Assembly (NCBI GenBank): GCA_021648755.1
Contig: JAKISG010000004.1
Coordinates: 69,528 to 133,527 of the forward strand
Reading direction: 5' to 3'
Source of the DNA: Flavobacteriaceae bacterium
GTDB lineage: Bacteria; Bacteroidota; Bacteroidia; Flavobacteriales; Flavobacteriaceae
DNA length: 64,000 nt
Shown here: positions 36,275 through 43,540 of the stretch, piece by piece
Numbering within the stretch: the stretch's first letter is position 1
Layout of the letters: every line of letters begins with the position of its first letter
Position numbers and translations under genes: made by a program
Notes under the pieces: model-generated
What the model was told of the DNA's origin: nothing
The model's input: only the letters and a program-made list of their open reading frames with translations
Databases searched by the model: none

Positions 36275-36787
36275 TTAAATATTACCTATTTTTTCTCTAA
36301 TAACTACTAATGCTTTATGCATTCTTTTTTCTACTGCTTTAATAGAAATACCTAATATTATTGCAATTTCTTTATATTTTTTATTATCTATTCTGGATAA
36401 TAAAAAAACTTCACGCTGCTTTTTTGTTAAACTGGCAATTACAGTTTCTACTTTTAATAAAAATTCTTTTTCTTGCATTAAAAATTCAGGAGTTTCAATA
36501 TCTTTTTCTTGCACTAAAAATGGTTGATTTTTCCGAACAACTTTTTCGTGCTTTTTAATATTTAAAAATAGATTATTAGCAATTGTATATAATAAACTTT
36601 TTACGGTTTCATACCTAACCTCTTTACAATTTTGCCATACCTTTACAAAGGTATCTTGCATCACGTCTTCGGCTATTTCTAAATGACCATATTTAAAATA
36701 CAAAAACCGCTTAATATCTTCTGCATAAGTAGTAAAAACTGTTTCAAATGTCTTTGGGTTACAAATATTTTTTGAGTTATCTTTCAT
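36275..36787 (-). CDS. ECF RNA polymerase sigma factor (FecI-like), locus 2
   Basis: A 170-residue sigma factor, paralogue of the one at 21675-22187. Region 2: IKRFLYFKYGHLEIAEDVMQDTFVKVW. Region 4: LTKKQREVFLLSRIDNKKYKEIAIILGISIKAVEKRMHKAL. The helix-turn-helix recognition part (ISIKAVEKRMH) is identical in both, which predicts similar -35 recognition. It is divergent from the tandem-repeat lipoprotein gene, which carries the predicted ECF promoter motif. Confidence 0.92.
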   Translation of the reverse strand: MKDNSKNICNPKTFETVFTTYAEDIKRFLYFKYGHLEIAEDVMQDTFVKVWQNCKEVRYETVKSLLYTIANNLFLNIKKHEKVVRKNQPFLVQEKDIETPEFLMQEKEFLLKVETVIASLTKKQREVFLLSRIDNKKYKEIAIILGISIKAVEKRMHKALVVIREKIGNI

Positions 36788-36802
36788 AAATTTTTATCGC
36801 CT

Positions 36803-36810
36803 CAAAATTA
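36803..36810 (-). promoter_or_regulatory. Predicted -7 box (TAATTTTG) of the second sigma gene
   Basis: On the minus strand TTTTTATAATTTTGA, nearly identical to the region before the first sigma gene. It is only 16 nt upstream of the ATG at 36787, giving a very short leader. Confidence 0.5.
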
Positions 36811-36838
36811 TAAAAATATTTCTTAACAAAAAAAAGGG

Positions 36839-36860
36839 GGGTTTTTCATAAAGTTATTGT
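36839..36860 (+). promoter_or_regulatory. GGGTTTTT-N10-TTGT motif before the repeat lipoprotein
   Basis: GGGTTTTT at 36839-36846, ten bases, TTGT at 36857-36860, 54 nt before the ATG. It is the third copy of the motif found before both fecR genes, and no TAnnTTTG box is present here. Confidence 0.6.
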
Positions 36861-36914
36861 AGTAGTATTTGAAAGTCTTAAAAAACGAATACTAACTCTT
36901 AAATCATTAAAATT

Positions 36915-38078
36915 ATGAAAATTTTTAAAACCTATATTTTTAGTGTTTTTATTGTATTATTAACCATTACATCTTGTACTGACGATAATAATGTGATTGA
37001 CACTAATAACAACGAAGAAAGTTCTTCTATTAAAACTGTTTTAGCCGAACTTGAATCTCATTTTAATGAAAATGGCTCCTTGAATCCTAATGAAAACCCT
37101 GTCGGAAATATTTTATTTGATTTCTGCTTTAATTTTGTTTATCCAATCACCTTAACTTATAATACTGGTGCGGATGTAGAAATTAATAGTTTTGAAGAAT
37201 TATTGACAATAACATTAGCATCTACAGATACTTTATTTATTAATGGAATTTCATTTCCATTTCAAGTAGAAACCTATGAACAAAATCAAATTGTAATTAG
37301 TACAATAAGTAATGAACAAGAATTTGGTGTGCTTATCCTATCTTGTGAATTTAATGATAACGATGATTGTGTTTATACAGATGAAGATTACCCTGTTTGT
37401 GTTGTAATTAACGATTCAAATAACGAATCTTATATTATGACATTCGCTAATCCTTCTTATGCTTTATGCGAAGGTTTTACACCAAACGATTTTGTTGACT
37501 GCGAAAGTAATGGTCCAACAGTAGAAGATGATTGTTTTGAGTATCATTACCCTATTTCAGTAATTTTTCAAAATGGAACAACAGTAATTAATTCTGATGA
37601 AGAACTTGAAATTTTTATATATAGCCATAATGGTAATTTTCAATTTGTTTATCCTTTTAATGTAACTATAAATGGTTCAGAAGTTACAATTAATGACCAA
37701 GTAGGATATGGAGAGTTATTAGAATATTGTGATGGAAACGGCGGAAATGATGGTGGAAACGGAAACGGAGATGATGATGGTGGAAACGGAAACGGAGATG
37801 ATGACGGTGGAAACGGAAACGGTGGAAACGGAAACGGAGATGATGACGGTGGAAACGGAAATGGTGGAAACGGAAACGGAGATGATGACGGTGGAAACGG
37901 AAATGGTGGAAACGGTAACGGAGATGATGACGGTGGAAACGGAAATGGCGGAAACGGTAACGGAGATGATGACGGTGGAAACGGAAATGGCGGAAACGGT
38001 AACGGAGATGATGACGGTGGAAACGGAAATGGTGGAAACGGTAACGGAGATGATGACGGTGGAAACGGTAACGGATAA
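36915..38078 (+). CDS. Lipoprotein with duplicated Cys-bounded domain and Gly/Asn/Asp tandem-repeat tail
   Basis: A 387-residue predicted lipoprotein (lipobox TITSC, Cys21). Two halves look homologous: residues 71-144 (CFNFVYPITLTYNTGADVEI, then SFEELL and FPFQV, ending in C144) and 207-272 (CFEYHYPISVIFQNGTTVI, then SDEEL and YPFNV, ending in C272). A Cys-rich segment lies between them. Residues 273-387 are low complexity, mainly six perfect copies of DDDGGNGNGGNGNG, and run to the stop with no further domain. I do not know a named family. The promoter motif and divergent position suggest control by the adjacent ECF sigma factor. Confidence 0.85.
   Translation: MKIFKTYIFSVFIVLLTITSCTDDNNVIDTNNNEESSSIKTVLAELESHFNENGSLNPNENPVGNILFDFCFNFVYPITLTYNTGADVEINSFEELLTITLASTDTLFINGISFPFQVETYEQNQIVISTISNEQEFGVLILSCEFNDNDDCVYTDEDYPVCVVINDSNNESYIMTFANPSYALCEGFTPNDFVDCESNGPTVEDDCFEYHYPISVIFQNGTTVINSDEELEIFIYSHNGNFQFVYPFNVTINGSEVTINDQVGYGELLEYCDGNGGNDGGNGNGDDDGGNGNGDDDGGNGNGGNGNGDDDGGNGNGGNGNGDDDGGNGNGGNGNGDDDGGNGNGGNGNGDDDGGNGNGGNGNGDDDGGNGNGGNGNGDDDGGNGNG
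37731..38075 (+). repeat. 42-bp in-frame tandem repeat array
   Basis: Six 42-bp units coding DDDGGNGNGGNGNG plus shorter 27-bp units at both ends. Units differ only at silent positions (for example GGAAAC/GGTAAC, AATGGT/AATGGC). Because 42 and 27 are multiples of three, gain or loss of units keeps the frame. All six frames are open here, which produces artefactual ORFs on both strands. Confidence 0.95.
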
Positions 38079-38120
38079 TTTAAAAATGAAATATAATATA
38101 TTGTAAAACACAATAAATTT

Positions 38121-38156
38121 AAAATCTTAAGGTTCTAAAACCTTAAGATTTTTTTT
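38121..38156 (+). terminator. Intrinsic terminator after the repeat lipoprotein
   Basis: A 12-bp inverted repeat (AAAATCTTAAGG / CCTTAAGATTTT) with an 8-nt loop, followed by a T run on the plus strand, 42 nt after the stop. Confidence 0.88.
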
Positions 38157-38273
38157 ATTTTTAACTTTGGTTTATTGATCAAAAATAGTTGATAAAAAAT
38201 AATTCTATCGAGTCATTTTTTGGTCATATGAAAGGACATTTAAACAGAATTTTTTAGCCATAAACTTACGTAA

Positions 38274-38305
38274 TAAAAAAAGGGCTCTCAAAAAGAACCC
38301 TTTTC
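38274..38305 (-). terminator. Intrinsic terminator of the rpmE2 transcript
   Basis: Read on the minus strand, AAAAGGGTTC-loop-GAGAGCCCTTTT has one mismatch in the stem and is followed by a run of seven T. It is about 205 nt beyond the rpmE2 stop, implying a long 3' region. Confidence 0.7.
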
Positions 38306-38509
38306 ATTACCTATCGCTAATAAGTTGCTCTTCATTACTTACGGGTTAACTAGTCATCGCTGATGCCGTGCAAATTCTCTTTAAAAAAATATCTATGTGG
38401 TGCAACTAATCACCTTGATAGATTTTATGCCTAAACTCCAGTAATAAATTTTCGTTATTACTTTAATATTCAGCATAAACGTGCAGGCTCTATCTAAAAA
38501 TAATCTTAA
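38303..38509 (-). ncRNA. Possible structured RNA in the rpmE2 3' region
   Basis: About 205 nt between the rpmE2 stop and its terminator with no open frame worth calling. On the minus strand several nested pairings can be drawn: GATAGA with TCTATC enclosing GCCT/AGGC and a GTAATAA/TTATTAC hairpin; then GGTG/CACC; then ACGG/CCGT enclosing CATC/GATG. I cannot assign an RNA family and see no separate promoter. It may be an untranslated 3' tail, a processed small RNA or only a structured spacer. Confidence 0.35.
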
Positions 38510-38779
38510 CTATTCTGTCTTAGTTTCTTCTTTTTTGAATTTTGCATATTTCATTTTGAACTTATCAATACGTCCTGCAGTATCAACTAATTTAACTTTA
38601 CCAGTATAGAATGGGTGAGAAGTTCTTGAAATTTCTAATTTAATTAATGGGTATTTCACACCATCTACTTCTAAATTATCTTTAGCATTGGCACAAGAAC
38701 GTGTTAAAAAGATATCGCCGTTAGACATATCTTTAAAAGCAACCATTCTGTAACTTTCTGGATGTATTCCTTTTTTCAT
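38510..38779 (-). CDS. rpmE2: 50S ribosomal protein L31 type B
   Basis: An 89-residue type B L31: MKKGIHPESYRMVAFKDMSN opens the protein, then RSCANAKD and EISRTSHPFYTGK, with the GRIDKFKMKYAKF end. It lacks the CxxC zinc pairs of type A L31 and has only one Cys (SCANAK), so it is the zinc-independent form, used in many bacteria as the sole or zinc-starvation version. It is a single-gene unit with a long 3' region. Confidence 0.96.
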   Translation of the reverse strand: MKKGIHPESYRMVAFKDMSNGDIFLTRSCANAKDNLEVDGVKYPLIKLEISRTSHPFYTGKVKLVDTAGRIDKFKMKYAKFKKEETKTE

Positions 38780-38830
38780 TTTTAATAGTTTTAAGTATAA
38801 CGCTTTTTGACGTTATTATTTTTAAGTCTG

Positions 38831-38859
38831 CAAATTTAAGGTTATTTTTTTATTACCAA
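38831..38859 (-). promoter_or_regulatory. Promoter of rpmE2
   Basis: On the minus strand TTG (38859-38857), an 18-nt spacer and TAAATTTG (38838-38831), 51 nt upstream of the start codon. Confidence 0.65.
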
Positions 38860-38941
38860 ACATTTAATATGTTTATTTTTTTATTAAAAAATTCATATTC
38901 AAATACTAATAAAATAGTATTTTGCACCAAAATAATTTATA

Positions 38942-39964
38942 ATGAAACAATTATTAATAATCTTATTAAGTTTAGTCGTTTTTAGTTCTTGTAAAACAGA
39001 GTATAAACTAAAGTTAGAAACGCCAAAAACACTATCTAAAGAAGGTAAATTTACAGCAAAAGTTAGTGAAAAAAACGCAAAAATTATAGATTCTGTACTA
39101 TATTCCCTTAACGGAAAAAAATTAAGCACAAATAATAACTTCGATTTATCAAAGGAGCGTTTAGGCAAACATGTAATTGCCGCAGTTGTTTTTTACGAAG
39201 GCAAGAACAAAAAACTGACAAATACAATTACGAAATTAGCACGCAAAGCACCAGACTACTACCGTTACGAAATCATAGCAACTTATAATCATGATCCAGA
39301 AGCATTTACACAAGGATTAGAGTTTTATAACGGTTATTTATATGAAAGCACAGGGCAAAGAGGAGCGTCAACCATACGTAAAGTAGATTTAAAGACAGGT
39401 AAAGTTTTAAAAAAAGAAAGCATTGATGCTAAATATTTTGGAGAAGGAATGACCATTTTTAATAACAAAATTCACGTATTAACTTGGGAAGCAAAAGAGG
39501 GACTTATTTATAACTTAGAAACTTTTGAGCAAGAAAGAACTTTTAATTATGGAAAAAGCGTTCAAGGTTGGGGGTTTACACATAACGACACACACTTAAT
39601 AAAATCAGACGGCACCAAAAGAATTTGGTTTTTAGACCCAAAAACACATAAAGAAATTTCTTTTATAGAGGCTTATACAAATAAAAAAAGCACTTCAAGA
39701 GGTATCAATAAACTAAACGAGTTAGAGTATGTTAAAGGTAAAATTTATGCTAATGTTTGGCAAAAAAATTTCATTTTAATTATTAACCCAAAAGATGGTA
39801 CTATAGAGGGAGTTGCTGATCTTAACGGATTACAAAAAAAAGCAGGTCAAAGTGGCGAAAGTAATGTTTTAAACGGTATTGCTTATGATACAAAAAATGA
39901 CAAACTTTATGTAACTGGTAAAAATTGGAACAAATTATTCGAAATAAAATTAACTAAAAAGTAA
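38942..39964 (+). CDS. Glutaminyl-peptide cyclotransferase (lipoprotein)
   Basis: A 340-residue predicted lipoprotein (lipobox VVFSSC) of the plant-type glutamine cyclotransferase family, a five-bladed beta-propeller that forms N-terminal pyroglutamate. A short N-terminal beta domain (about 20-105) precedes the enzyme domain (about 110-340): HDPEAFTQGLEFYNGYLYES, GQRGASTIRKVDL, EGMTIFNNKIHVLTW, WGFTHNDTHLI, NELEYVKGKIYANVW, and NVLNGIAYDTKNDKLYVTGK. It is probably exported to the periplasm or outer membrane. A lipoprotein gene follows after 48 nt. Confidence 0.9.
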   Translation: MKQLLIILLSLVVFSSCKTEYKLKLETPKTLSKEGKFTAKVSEKNAKIIDSVLYSLNGKKLSTNNNFDLSKERLGKHVIAAVVFYEGKNKKLTNTITKLARKAPDYYRYEIIATYNHDPEAFTQGLEFYNGYLYESTGQRGASTIRKVDLKTGKVLKKESIDAKYFGEGMTIFNNKIHVLTWEAKEGLIYNLETFEQERTFNYGKSVQGWGFTHNDTHLIKSDGTKRIWFLDPKTHKEISFIEAYTNKKSTSRGINKLNELEYVKGKIYANVWQKNFILIINPKDGTIEGVADLNGLQKKAGQSGESNVLNGIAYDTKNDKLYVTGKNWNKLFEIKLTKK

Positions 39965-40012
39965 TAAAATTGACTTTTTTGTGTTAAATAGATATAGAGA
40001 AAATGAAAAAAT

Positions 40013-41560
40013 ATGCGTTACCTATACATAATAATCATACTAACATTAATAGTCTTATTTTCATCTTGTAGAAAAGATTTTAATACTATACGGAGTAGCG
40101 GAAATTTAAAATTTTCAAAAGATACTGTTTTTTTTAATCGTGTTTTTGATGCTACAAGTACTAGTACAAAACGCTTTACAGTAAAAAACACGAGTAATGA
40201 TGCTATTACAATTCCAACCATAAGTTTAGGTAATGGTGAAAATTCTTTTTATAGGTTAAATGTAGATGGTATAGCTGGCAAATCTTTTGAAAATATAGAT
40301 ATACTTGCAAAAGACAGTATTTTTGTTTTTGTAGAGGCAACTATTAATTTTGATGCCGTAGATGCAGATTTTATGTATCGTGACGATATCCTTTTTGATG
40401 CTGGATCAAATGAACAAAAAGTAGAGTTAGAAGCTTTGGTATTAGATGTACATTTAATAAGACCAGATAGAATAGAGTTAGAAGAGGGTTTTGATTATGA
40501 AACTATTGGTTTAGGGATATTTGATCAAGAAGGAGAAGAAATTACCATAAGAGGAAGCAATCTAGTTAACAATACCATTTGGGGAGACCTTGATGATAAA
40601 CCCTATTTAATTTATAATTACGTTGGAGTTCCATCAGGCAAAACATTAACTATAAATGCAGGTACACAATTGCATTTTCATGCAAATTCTGGTATTATCG
40701 TGCAAAATGGAGGTACACTTATTGTTAATGGCGAATTAGACAATCAAGTAGTGTTTCAAGGAGATCGGTTAGAAGAGTTTTATGAAGATATCCCTGGACA
40801 ATGGGGAACTATTTGGCTATTTAATGGCAGTAAAAATTCTGTTTTAAATCATACCACAATTAAAAATGCAACTATTGGTTTGTTTGTAGATTCTGATAAT
40901 GCAATTGTAGAAGAAACTTTAGTAGCAAATAATACGCAAATATATAATACATCTAGTTATGGTATTTTAGCAAGAAATGCTAAAATAACGGCAAAAAATT
41001 TAGTAATTGGTAATAATGGACAGGCATCATTCAATACTGTTTTTGGAGGTGTTTATAATTTTACACACGCTACATTTGCAAATTATTGGCGCAATTCAAA
41101 CAGACAAGAGCCAACGGTATTTTTAACTAATTTATCTGCTATTAGTGAGAATAATTTAACTGCAAATTTTACTAATTGTATTATTGATGGTAATCAAAAT
41201 TTAGAATTTGTATTAAAAAAAGGAGAAACTTCTACTTTTAATTTTAAATTTAAAAACTGTATGTTAAAATTTAATGATGTCTCCAATAATTTTACCGATA
41301 CAGCATTATTCCCTTTATATGATTTTGAAAACACTAGTTTTTATGAAAATATAATTAGAGAAGGAGATGCTAAATTTAAAAATACAAATACCTTAGAAGG
41401 TATAACAGATTTAAGAATAGGTGAAGACTCTGCAGCAAAAGGTCTTGCTACTTTTCTAACTTCAGATGTTATTTTGCAAAAAGATATTTTAGGCTTTAAT
41501 AGAACTAACCCTTCAGATATTGGCGCTTACAATTTTATGATTTTTGAAGACGAAGACTAA
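40013..41560 (+). CDS. Lipoprotein with N-terminal Ig-like and parallel beta-helix regions
   Basis: A 515-residue predicted lipoprotein (lipobox VLFSSC). Residues 30-145 resemble an Ig-like or DUF1573-type beta sandwich (FSKDTVFFNRVF, KRFTVKNTSNDAITIP, KDSIFVFVEATINF). Residues 190-480 read like right-handed parallel beta-helix coils (LTINAGTQLHFHANSGIIVQ, GTLIVNGELDNQVVF, then HTTIKNATIGLFVDS). I recognise it as a conserved Flavobacteriaceae hypothetical protein but know no function. It follows the glutaminyl cyclase gene and is convergent with DUF5777. Confidence 0.75.
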   Translation: MRYLYIIIILTLIVLFSSCRKDFNTIRSSGNLKFSKDTVFFNRVFDATSTSTKRFTVKNTSNDAITIPTISLGNGENSFYRLNVDGIAGKSFENIDILAKDSIFVFVEATINFDAVDADFMYRDDILFDAGSNEQKVELEALVLDVHLIRPDRIELEEGFDYETIGLGIFDQEGEEITIRGSNLVNNTIWGDLDDKPYLIYNYVGVPSGKTLTINAGTQLHFHANSGIIVQNGGTLIVNGELDNQVVFQGDRLEEFYEDIPGQWGTIWLFNGSKNSVLNHTTIKNATIGLFVDSDNAIVEETLVANNTQIYNTSSYGILARNAKITAKNLVIGNNGQASFNTVFGGVYNFTHATFANYWRNSNRQEPTVFLTNLSAISENNLTANFTNCIIDGNQNLEFVLKKGETSTFNFKFKNCMLKFNDVSNNFTDTALFPLYDFENTSFYENIIREGDAKFKNTNTLEGITDLRIGEDSAAKGLATFLTSDVILQKDILGFNRTNPSDIGAYNFMIFEDED

Positions 41561-41621
41561 ATTTTAAACCTAATTTTAAAGAATTAATAACGTGTAAAAT
41601 TTATACTCAAAATTTAAATAT

Positions 41622-42494
41622 CTAAAAAACACGATATAAATTAAAGCCAAAAAAGATATCGCCATCAGACCAATTTCCAGTTGCATTAGTAACATATTGT
41701 GAATCGTTTAATTGTTGAGAATTTGTAAACATTAACTGAAAAACATGACCACCAACTTGCCAATCAATACCTAAAGACAAAGCGTTGTTAAACTCTGAGT
41801 CAGACGCTCTATTTAGATGCGGAACAAATTCACCTGTTAAAGAAATACTATTTGATATTCTATAACTACCTGCTAAAGCAATTGCAAATTGACTATTATC
41901 TTGATTAACATCAGCAACCAAATTTTCATGAATAAAAATTGGCGCAACTTGCAAAGATAAATTAGCATTTACTTTTTTAGAAATTAGTAATTCTGATAGA
42001 TAAGTCAATCTATGCTGAAATTCTAAATTTGGCAAATCATCACTATCTAATAATGTATTTATACCAACACTACTAAAACTCGTAATGGTAAACGGAAACC
42101 CATCTTTAACTTGCCTAGCAATTTTATATTTTACATTTAAATCATAGGTTTTTCTAAATTCACTTCTAGCAACACCCAATTGTAATCTATCGGTTGCACC
42201 ATAAAAAAAACTAAATTTAATGGTTGCAGCATCTAGTCCAAATAAATCATCTAAACCGTTTTTAATAGTTCCGAAACGATGTGCAATTAAAAAATAAAAA
42301 TCACCCTTACCTGCAACTTTAGAAGATTCAATATTTATTATTTTTAAGGCTTCAAAAGTACTGTTAACTGTTTTGTCAACCTTTATCTCATCATCTAATT
42401 CACCTAACAAATCTTCTTGTGAAAAAATAAAGATAGGAATAACTAATAGCAATAAAAAATATAGTTTTTCCATAATTTTCATAATTTTTTTCAA
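41622..42494 (-). CDS. DUF5777 family beta-barrel protein
   Basis: A 290-residue protein with a signal peptide ending at IFIFSQ and a beta-rich barrel-like body (DFYFLIAHRFGTIKNGLDDLF, ATIKFSFFYGATDRLQLGVAR, FAIALAGSYRISNSISLTGEF). This matches DUF5777, predicted outer-membrane barrels of Bacteroidota. The start may be the second in-frame ATG (42473, MEKLYFLL). It is divergent from a lipoprotein with a cytochrome-type haem motif and close to YceI and OB-fold genes; such grouping is common in Flavobacteriia. The function is unknown. Confidence 0.83.
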   Translation of the reverse strand: MKKIMKIMEKLYFLLLLVIPIFIFSQEDLLGELDDEIKVDKTVNSTFEALKIINIESSKVAGKGDFYFLIAHRFGTIKNGLDDLFGLDAATIKFSFFYGATDRLQLGVARSEFRKTYDLNVKYKIARQVKDGFPFTITSFSSVGINTLLDSDDLPNLEFQHRLTYLSELLISKKVNANLSLQVAPIFIHENLVADVNQDNSQFAIALAGSYRISNSISLTGEFVPHLNRASDSEFNNALSLGIDWQVGGHVFQLMFTNSQQLNDSQYVTNATGNWSDGDIFFGFNLYRVF

Positions 42495-42557
42495 AAGTAC
42501 TAAATAAATTGGATTTAACTAAAATTAATAATAGATTAGCTTCAAAAATAACAAAAT

Positions 42558-42914
42558 ATGAATTCCAAAAATATAATTATTATTGCAGTATTAATGATAT
42601 TAGGGTCTTGTACAAATGATAAACAATCTGATTTAGAAGCAATAGTTTGCGTAGATACATTTATTTATTCAGATTGTATAAAAACAATTATTGAAGAGAA
42701 CTGTACTATTTGTCATCATAGTGGGTCAAATGCTCCAGGGCCATTTCCTTTAGAGACCTACGATCAAGTAAGAGATGCAGCAGAAAACGGTAACCTATTA
42801 GTTAGAATTCAATTACCAGATGGTGCAAATGGTATTATGCCACAAACGGGCAAAATGACACAAACTAAAATAGATGCTATCCTTAATTGGGTTAATGAAG
42901 GTTTTTTAGAATAA
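42558..42914 (+). CDS. Cytochrome c-like lipoprotein
   Basis: A 118-residue predicted lipoprotein (lipobox MILGSC, Cys18). NCTICHHSG carries a CxxCH covalent haem-binding motif at about residues 51-55, and the C-terminal KMTQTKIDAILNWVNEGF helix is typical of single-haem cytochrome c domains used in membrane oxidase or anchoring proteins. GIMPQTGKM offers a possible axial Met. Two further Cys (VCVDTF, SDCIK) precede the haem motif. It is divergent from the DUF5777 gene. The redox partner is unknown. Confidence 0.85.
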   Translation: MNSKNIIIIAVLMILGSCTNDKQSDLEAIVCVDTFIYSDCIKTIIEENCTICHHSGSNAPGPFPLETYDQVRDAAENGNLLVRIQLPDGANGIMPQTGKMTQTKIDAILNWVNEGFLE

Positions 42915-42951
42915 AATAAGTGTTTTGATTTTCTTTTATTGGTATGTTAAA

Positions 42952-43332
42952 TTAGTTGATAATAGAACATTTATCTAATTTCACTTCTTCAAACATTTCA
43001 TCAAAACCTATAAAAAGACCTTTCACTTTAATTTGGTCGCCCTTTTTTAAATCAACCTTGTTTTCAAACCCACAGGTAATTTTATCGTCTATGGTAATAC
43101 TATTATTTTCGGTTGCAGTCACTATACCATTAACAGTAACCACTTTTTCTTGATATTTAATTGTTGCTGTTTTTTCACTTTCTGCAAATTCTTTAGCAAA
43201 CTCTATAGCACTTATCTGAAAATCACTTTTTGCTTTACTAATATCTTTAGGCGAAGCCATTATGTAATTATAACCAAAATACCCAGTAATTGCTAAAACT
43301 AAAATTAGACCTAAAATTATTTTATTTTTCAT
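42952..43332 (-). CDS. Small membrane-anchored OB-fold protein
   Basis: A 126-residue protein with one N-terminal hydrophobic helix (about 5-25, IILGLILVLAITGYFGYNYI) acting as signal or anchor, then an OB-fold domain of the tRNA_anti-like type (about 55-126: KYQEKVVTVNGIVTATENNSITIDD, CGFEN, GDQIKVKGLFIGFDEMFEEVKLDKCSIIN). The domain is exported, so nucleic-acid binding is unlikely; the binding partner is unknown. It lies between a cytochrome-like lipoprotein and a YceI gene. Confidence 0.78.
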   Translation of the reverse strand: MKNKIILGLILVLAITGYFGYNYIMASPKDISKAKSDFQISAIEFAKEFAESEKTATIKYQEKVVTVNGIVTATENNSITIDDKITCGFENKVDLKKGDQIKVKGLFIGFDEMFEEVKLDKCSIIN

Positions 43333-43540
43333 ATATTGTTATATTTTTTAAGAATCAACCATTACTAAAGTCATTCTTAAAGAAATTAAGAATTATAAAA
43401 TTCATTTTTATGTTAATAAAGTTGAGTGTAAATATAACTAAATATTTTGTAAGATCATGAAAAATTTACGCCTTTAGTTCTTAACTAAACTTGGCATGCT
43501 AATTGATTAATTATCCATATAAAACTATAAAAACAAGATT

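Noticed and set aside
37731..38075. CRISPR-like array
   Set aside because: The repeats are direct, contiguous and without unique spacers, and they encode protein in the lipoprotein frame.
36915..38078. Type IX secretion cargo or RTX-type protein
   Set aside because: No C-terminal sorting domain follows the repeat, the N terminus has a lipobox, and the repeat does not match the GGxGxDxxx nonapeptide.
37649..38113. Long minus-strand and alternate-frame ORFs (Pro/Phe/Ser-rich and Thr/Glu/Val-rich) over the tandem array
   Set aside because: They are reading-frame shadows of the 42-bp repeat inside the lipoprotein gene; no start context, domain or independent promoter supports them.
38397..38412. 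16-bp match GTGGTGCAACTAATCA with the inverse at 63837-63852
   Set aside because: A single 16-bp identity in 64 kb is close to chance expectation and neither context supports a functional link.
38303..38509. RNase P RNA, SRP RNA or 6S RNA
   Set aside because: None of the conserved sequence elements of the first two are visible and the 6S-type long central bulge could not be drawn convincingly, so no family name is given.
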